The notes under the pieces are model-generated. The model ran no database searches. It was not told where the DNA came from and saw only the letters and a program-made list of their open reading frames with translations. 26,254 nucleotides of DNA from JANOQP01 sp044227705 (GTDB lineage: Bacteria; Bacteroidota; Bacteroidia; Chitinophagales; Saprospiraceae), in NCBI GenBank assembly GCA_044227705.1, contig JBGAWE010000036.1:1-26254 (forward strand), written 5' to 3'. Made by a program: the position numbers and the translations under genes. Below are positions 21,962 through 26,254 of the stretch, piece after piece; within the stretch, counting starts at the first letter, position 1, and every line of letters starts with the position of its first letter.

Positions 21962-24178
21962 CTATTTTTTGAGCGCGTTCAGGATTCGCTGCGCCTCCTC
22001 CGGCCTGTTCTGCTGCTTGTAGATCTCGGCGGCCAGCTCGAGGCCGGGGCGGAAGTTGGGTGCCGCATCGAGGCACTTCTGGAGGGTCTTGAGCGCGTCG
22101 TCGAGCTGCCCGTCCTGCACCATAATGTAGGCGAGGTAGTACCATGCGGCAGAGTTCGACGGGTCGTGGGCGACCGCCTTCTGGAAATGGACCTTCGCCG
22201 TCCCCACGTTCCCTCTTTGGAACATGACGAGGCCGATGATGTTGGTCGCCTGCTGGTAGTCCGGCGCGATGGCGACGGCCCGCTGGGCGGCGGTCGAGGC
22301 GCTGTCGTAGCTCTTCACGTTCATCAGCGACTGGGCGAGGTTGGTCCAGGCCAGCTCGTTGTTCGGCACCTTCGCCACCTCTTTTTCAAAAGCGGAGATG
22401 GCCCCGCGCCAGTTGGACAGTTCCATCAGGTCCATGCCGTCGGCGCAGTCGTGGCCGTCGTTTTTCAGCACGGCGAGGATGGGGACGCCGCCCGCCGTGA
22501 CGAGGTGCGCCGTGTTGGCGGGCGGGAAGCCCTCGGGCTGCCGGAGCTGCGTCCCGTCGATGAACCGGGTGGGGTAGAGGGCATAGTCCCAGGGCTGGTC
22601 GCAGCGCTTTTCCCATTTCAGGTAGACCACTTTCACGTTCGGGCCGAAGCGGCCGACGAGGCTCTTGACCGGGTAGTGCATGTTCGTCGCAATCGTCACC
22701 GGCCGCTGCGCCTGCTCGTTGAGGATGCCCTGCTGTTCGAGCCAGTCGAGGCCCTGCCGCGTGGAAATTCCCCAGTAATCGGTCTCGAAAACGCCGTAGT
22801 TCTTCTGGATTCCGCCGCTGGCGAGGTTGAAATAGGTGTAGGAAAGGTGCGGATTGGAGGCGATGTACCATGCCCCGTCGAGCGTCAGCAGGCCGAGCGC
22901 GGCGGCGACAGCGTAGCCAGCGGCCTTCCCTTTTTGAGAAAGAACCTCGTAAAGCTCGTCCCAAAAAAGGGCGGCGCAGACGGCCATCGGCAAAAAGGCA
23001 AACGTGAGGTGCCGCCAGCCGTCGTGCAAAACGGAGTGCTTGTACCAGACATAGAAGACCGGAAAAACTGCCGCGAATCCGATGAGCAGCAGCCAGAGCG
23101 GCTGCCTTTTTTTCCAGATTTTAGGGAAAAGGAGGGCATATCCGACCAGCCCGACCAGCACTCCGAGCGGCAGCGTCCGCCATATCCACTGGAGGGCGTA
23201 GCTGCGCGGCGTCTTGTCGGACATCGTGTTTTCCCCCTCGAAAAGAACCCGGATGTGCACTTCCAAATCGGCGAATTTCGAGAGCGCGGTCAGCGGGTTT
23301 TTCAGGGGGTTCTGCATCGCATACGGCCAAAAGACGATGGCGAGGAAGTAGCCGACCAGCCCGGCGGGCAGGATGAACTTCAGATAAGGGACGATTTTGG
23401 GCGAGAAGACAGCCGAGAGGCCCCCGTTTTTCAACAAAAGGTGCAGCCCGCCGAACAGCCCGAGATAGGCGAAAAGCAGCAGCCCGCCCGCCCGCGTGGC
23501 CAGTGCGAGCGCAATGCCGCCCGCCAGCCCGGCGAGGTCCCAGCGGTTGGGGCGGGGCAGGCCGTCGAGGCATTTCACCATGAAAAAGAGGGCCATCATG
23601 TACCCGGCGGCAAAGGGGATGTCCTTCGGGTTCATCAGCGAATCGCCGAAGTAGCGCGGCGCGAGGAACGCCAGCCCGAGCGCGACCACGCCCGTCCGCC
23701 AGCCGCCCACCCGAGCAGCGAACAGCCCGGCAAACAGGATGCCCAGCCAGCCGAGCACGGCGGAAAAGAGGTGCCGAAGGCTGTAATAACCCGCGTCGAG
23801 GGGTTTGTTGCCCGAGATCTTGTTGGCGAAGCCGGTGACGGTGTCGAAAAAACCGCCGTAGAGGTGCATGTTGCCCTCGCGGATGTTGAGGGCGGAGGTG
23901 TCGCGGCCCATTGTGCCGTAGAAGTTGACGAGCTTCTCGGAATAGTCCACCTGGAACTTGTCGTCCGCGTTGACGCCCACGCCAAAGGAAGCAGCGATTA
24001 GCATCAGCAACGCGAACGCCGCCACGCCCCAAAAGGCTTTTTTGACCATCGGGTCGGCCTCTGTCGACGGGTCTGGGCGGAGCCAGCGCGGGCCAGTCGG
24101 CTTGGCCGTGACGGTCGAGGGAGCGGGTTTTTGCGGGGTAACGGGCTGGTTTCGGCCGCCTTTCTGCGCTTTTGCCAT
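21962..24178 (-). CDS. GT-C-type membrane protein with C-terminal TPR repeats
   Basis: This is a 738-residue integral membrane protein. A soluble Pro/Lys-rich N-terminus of about 45 residues is followed by a run of hydrophobic helices from about 46 to 450 (for example AFWGVAAFALLMLIAASFGV). The first periplasmic loop contains NADDKFQVDYSEK, with acidic residues where GT-C (ArnT/PMT-like) enzymes carry their catalytic Asp. The last 150 residues form about four TPR motifs (AWTNLAQSLMNVKSYDSA, AAWYYLAYIMVQDGQLDDAL). It may transfer a sugar from a lipid carrier to a protein or lipid, but the assignment is by architecture and not by a unique motif. It is the first gene of the operon that continues with paaG, GNAT and GH25. 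Confidence 0.75.
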   Translation of the reverse strand: MAKAQKGGRNQPVTPQKPAPSTVTAKPTGPRWLRPDPSTEADPMVKKAFWGVAAFALLMLIAASFGVGVNADDKFQVDYSEKLVNFYGTMGRDTSALNIREGNMHLYGGFFDTVTGFANKISGNKPLDAGYYSLRHLFSAVLGWLGILFAGLFAARVGGWRTGVVALGLAFLAPRYFGDSLMNPKDIPFAAGYMMALFFMVKCLDGLPRPNRWDLAGLAGGIALALATRAGGLLLFAYLGLFGGLHLLLKNGGLSAVFSPKIVPYLKFILPAGLVGYFLAIVFWPYAMQNPLKNPLTALSKFADLEVHIRVLFEGENTMSDKTPRSYALQWIWRTLPLGVLVGLVGYALLFPKIWKKRQPLWLLLIGFAAVFPVFYVWYKHSVLHDGWRHLTFAFLPMAVCAALFWDELYEVLSQKGKAAGYAVAAALGLLTLDGAWYIASNPHLSYTYFNLASGGIQKNYGVFETDYWGISTRQGLDWLEQQGILNEQAQRPVTIATNMHYPVKSLVGRFGPNVKVVYLKWEKRCDQPWDYALYPTRFIDGTQLRQPEGFPPANTAHLVTAGGVPILAVLKNDGHDCADGMDLMELSNWRGAISAFEKEVAKVPNNELAWTNLAQSLMNVKSYDSASTAAQRAVAIAPDYQQATNIIGLVMFQRGNVGTAKVHFQKAVAHDPSNSAAWYYLAYIMVQDGQLDDALKTLQKCLDAAPNFRPGLELAAEIYKQQNRPEEAQRILNALKK

Positions 24179-24204
24179 AAAAATCGGGCTGTTTTTTCAG
24201 CGGG

Positions 24205-24212
24205 CGAAAGTA
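24205..24212 (-). promoter_or_regulatory. possible -7 promoter box for the GT-C/TPR operon
   Basis: On the - strand the sequence reads TACTTTCG, one mismatch from TAnnTTTG. It is 26 nt upstream of the ATG of the membrane protein gene (start at 24178) and just downstream of the REP-like palindrome. A -33 TTG is not clear. Confidence 0.35.
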
Positions 24213-24218
24213 GACAGG

Positions 24219-24278
24219 CTTGCGTCTCGTAGCACAGCATTCATGCTGTGTCCATCATGTTCATGGCACAAATGCTGC
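24219..24278. repeat. REP-like palindromic element
   Basis: CACAGCAT (24233-24240) and ATGCTGTG (24243-24250) form an 8-bp perfect palindrome with a 2-nt loop. It is flanked on the left by GCTTGCGTCTCGTAG, and on the right by a weaker related segment with GGCACAAATGCTGCG. It fills most of the 101-nt gap between two - strand genes. The form recalls the dispersed REP-type elements of other bacteria. Only one copy is visible here, so dispersal is unproven. Confidence 0.5.
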
Positions 24279-24279
24279 G

Positions 24280-25767
24280 TCACCGCCAGTCGCCCATCTC
24301 CGCGTCGTCGAAGAGCTTGGTGCGGCCCGTCCCGTCGAGGTTGGCCGTCCAGAGGGAGCGCGGCGAGATGCCGTCGTTGGAGGTGTGGGTGAAAAAGGCC
24401 TTCGCCCCGTCGGGCGTGAAGCGGGCGTCGAGGTCGTTGAAACCGGCGGGCTTGAGGAAGCTCGGGCCGAACTTCAGGTTGGCCCCTGTCGCCAGGTTTT
24501 TTATCAAAACCTCGCTGCTTATCTGCCGCCCGTCGATGGCGTCGAAATGCTCCGCGTCGCGGGTGAACATGATTTTCGTCCCGTCGATGCTGAACATCGG
24601 GCCGCCCAGCCCGCCCGCCGTGTCGGCCACGACTTTCGACTGGAGGACGCCAGTCTCGTCGAACAACAGGATTTCGGAGTTGAAGACATACTCACCCGTT
24701 GTCCGCGCCGCGATTTTGGGGGTGAACGAGCCGAACCAGTCGACCTCCGAGAACGTCCAGCCCGTCGGCGCGGTGGCGAAAAGCTGAAGGCCCGAGCCGT
24801 CCTCGTCGATGCGGTAAAGTTTGGAGTTGTTCATGTAGAGGAGCCGCGAGCCGTCGGGCGACCAACTGAAATCGAGGTCGTATTTCGAGTGCCCGGCGAC
24901 CGGGACGATGGTGATCTTTTGCCGCCCCGAGCCGTCGCGGTTCATCACAAACAGTTGAGCGTCAATGCCTTCGTCGCTCAAGAAAGCGATTTTGGTGCGC
25001 TGCGGGTTCATGCGCGGCCTCCAGTTGTTCGCGGGGCCGTCGGTCAGTTGTACGGTCGTCGTGCCCGCCGGGTTCGAGGAGAAAATCTGGAAAGCACCGT
25101 CCACTTTCCTGCAAAAAAGGATGCGGTTGTCTGGAAACCCGACCGTGGTGAACTGCCAGACCGGCCCGAAAACTTGCGCCCCGATGCCGTCGGTGGCAAC
25201 AACCTGCCAGAGATAGGTCGCGCCGTATTTCAAATTGGAAATCGTGGCCGTCGTGTCCGTCGAATTCCAGGCCACCGTGTCCGCGTCGGGGGAGCCGAGT
25301 TCAAAAAGCAGGAGGCCGTATTTCACCGCGTCGCCGTCGTCGTCGGTGAAGTTTTTCCATTTGAATGTGATGTCGCGTGGCTGGTCTTTTGCCGAATTTT
25401 TGGGAAGGAGATAGTCGCCCGGCACGGGCAATCGATTGCCGGATGTGTCGGATACGAGTTTTATCAGAACGAAGGCCGAGTCGTCACCCTCGATTTTGAA
25501 CGGCTCGAGTTGGGTGAGGTAATCGCCGGCCAGTGCCCGAACTGAATAGCTGCCCGCCGCCAGCCCGTCGATTTCAAAGCTGCCGTCGACGGCAGAATAG
25601 GTCTTTTCAGAGACGGGCGTGGTCGTGATCTCGGCGTCCTTGATGGGCAGGCCGGTGGCTTTGTCGACGACCGTTCCTTTCAGCTTTCCGGTGTCGAACA
25701 ATGGCGTGTTGTCCTCGCGGCAGGCGGCCAAGGCCAGTAACAGGCTGATTGTCAGTAGCTTTCTCAT
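24280..25767 (-). CDS. TolB-like propeller lipoprotein with carboxypeptidase-regulatory-like domain
   Basis: This is a 495-residue predicted lipoprotein. The ATG at 25767 gives MRKLLTISLLLALAAC with lipobox Cys16. A longer frame to 26004 covers the neighbouring gene and is a shadow. After the lipobox comes a carboxypeptidase-regulatory-like beta-sandwich (KLKGTVVDKATGLPIKDAEI, about residues 28-85), then an FN3-like domain with TYLWQVVATDG. A WD40-like/PD40 propeller of the TolB type follows, with repeats such as RPRMNPQRTKIAFLSDEG and DFSWSPDGSRLLYMN. It probably binds a polymer or another envelope protein at the cell surface. It starts one base after the stop of the upstream outer-membrane barrel gene, so the pair works together. 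Confidence 0.88.
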   Translation of the reverse strand: MRKLLTISLLLALAACREDNTPLFDTGKLKGTVVDKATGLPIKDAEITTTPVSEKTYSAVDGSFEIDGLAAGSYSVRALAGDYLTQLEPFKIEGDDSAFVLIKLVSDTSGNRLPVPGDYLLPKNSAKDQPRDITFKWKNFTDDDGDAVKYGLLLFELGSPDADTVAWNSTDTTATISNLKYGATYLWQVVATDGIGAQVFGPVWQFTTVGFPDNRILFCRKVDGAFQIFSSNPAGTTTVQLTDGPANNWRPRMNPQRTKIAFLSDEGIDAQLFVMNRDGSGRQKITIVPVAGHSKYDLDFSWSPDGSRLLYMNNSKLYRIDEDGSGLQLFATAPTGWTFSEVDWFGSFTPKIAARTTGEYVFNSEILLFDETGVLQSKVVADTAGGLGGPMFSIDGTKIMFTRDAEHFDAIDGRQISSEVLIKNLATGANLKFGPSFLKPAGFNDLDARFTPDGAKAFFTHTSNDGISPRSLWTANLDGTGRTKLFDDAEMGDWR

Positions 25768-25768
25768 G

Positions 25769-26254
25769 TCAAAAATCTTGGAGCGGTGTCTTCGGCTTCT
25801 TCTCGCCCGGCACGGCAAGCGGGCGCGAGGTCGCGGCTTTCTTCCCAAAGTAGAACCGAAGGCCCGCCGCGCCTTGCCAAAACCAGTCCTTGTACTTGCC
25901 CGCCTCCACGCCGTCGAGGCCGTCGGTCGGGACGTAGTTGATGCTGCCGGAGGCGAATAGCGACCATTTCTTTTTTGAAAACCACTCGAAGCCCAGCCCG
26001 GCAAAGGCTTTCGGGTAGAGTTTCGTCAGGCCTTTTTGGGAATAAACCCCGCCGACGCCGACCTCGTAAAAAGGCGTCGCCCGGTGAAAAGGCAGCGGCC
26101 GGTACTGCCACGAGACATCGGCCCAACCGGTGCGCGAGGCCAGCTTTTGCGCCCGCAGCTCGGCCGAGCCGATGCCGATTTTCCACGCCGATTCTGGTTT
26201 TTTTGAGAAAAGCAGGCCGATTTGACCGCCGAAACCCGCCTTTTCGAGTGCCCG
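25769..26254 (-). CDS. outer-membrane beta-barrel protein (5' end outside window)
   Basis: The - strand frame is open from the right edge to a TGA at 25769-25771, giving the last 161 residues of a protein whose start is not in the window. The sequence alternates polar and hydrophobic residues in short strands (GQIGLLFSKKPESAWKIGI, PFYEVGVGGVYSQKGL, FAGLGFEWFSKKKWSLFASG, AAGLRFYFGKK). This is the pattern of an outer-membrane barrel. A Pro/Lys-rich tail follows. The longer ORFs in the other frames here are shadows. One base separates its stop from the ATG of the TolB-like lipoprotein, so both belong to one operon. The exact family cannot be named from the fragment. Confidence 0.75.
   Translation of the reverse strand, partial: RALEKAGFGGQIGLLFSKKPESAWKIGIGSAELRAQKLASRTGWADVSWQYRPLPFHRATPFYEVGVGGVYSQKGLTKLYPKAFAGLGFEWFSKKKWSLFASGSINYVPTDGLDGVEAGKYKDWFWQGAAGLRFYFGKKAATSRPLAVPGEKKPKTPLQDF

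Noticed and set aside
21575..24001. 808-codon open frame on the + strand opposite the GT-C/TPR gene
   Set aside because: It is antisense to a gene with clear membrane helices and TPR motifs. Its translation is biased to Arg, Val, Glu and His without any recognisable domain, as expected for a shadow in GC-rich DNA.
1..26254. CRISPR arrays, tRNA or rRNA genes, insertion sequences, prophage genes
   Set aside because: None was seen on reading the intergenic regions. All of these are short (at most about 145 nt).

Overview
The window is GC-rich bacterial chromosome, densely packed with genes on both strands. It looks like a member of the Bacteroidota, most likely a Saprospiraceae-type lineage. 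This is inferred from the gene content: many lipoproteins, LVIVD and FG-GAP/ASPIC surface proteins, an ECF sigma factor paired with a membrane-anchored beta-barrel protein, and OmpA lipoproteins. Shine-Dalgarno sequences are poor, and several upstream regions carry TAnnTTTG-like -7 boxes typical of the phylum. I see no rRNA, tRNA, CRISPR, transposase or phage gene. No stretch over 300 bases lacks a gene.

Left part (1-7433, + strand). The window opens inside a C39-peptidase ABC exporter gene, followed by a 59-residue orphan ORF and a terminator. A compact run follows: LVIVD beta-propeller lipoprotein, outer-membrane barrel protein with a duplicated 48-residue N-terminal module, ECF sigma factor, and a protein joining a cytoplasmic N-terminus and one membrane helix to a C-terminal beta-barrel. 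The layout suggests an envelope-sensing sigma circuit. A strong terminator and a small secreted protein close this part.

Middle part (7434-18166). An M28 metallopeptidase and an SRPBCC protein lie on the - strand. On the + strand come an SDR protein lacking the catalytic Tyr, a DUF2256 zinc-finger mini-protein, a ribonuclease D-type exonuclease, an acyl-CoA dehydrogenase with a strong terminator, a 1115-residue FG-GAP/ASPIC lipoprotein, and a cupin/DegT aminotransferase pair overlapping by 4 nt.

Right part (18167-26254). A region of nested palindromes precedes an OmpA-family lipoprotein (-). A gamma-carbonic anhydrase (+) follows. The rest is on the - strand. Reading leftwards from the right edge, it holds a cut-off outer-membrane barrel protein, a TolB-like propeller lipoprotein, a REP-like palindrome, a GT-C/TPR membrane protein, a PaaG-like isomerase, a GNAT acetyltransferase and a membrane-anchored GH25 muramidase. 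The last four genes are spaced -4 to +11 nt apart and look like one operon.

Most genes are recognisable families. The most unusual items are the sigma/trans-envelope barrel locus, the Tyr-less SDR beside DUF2256, and the palindromic intergenic elements.
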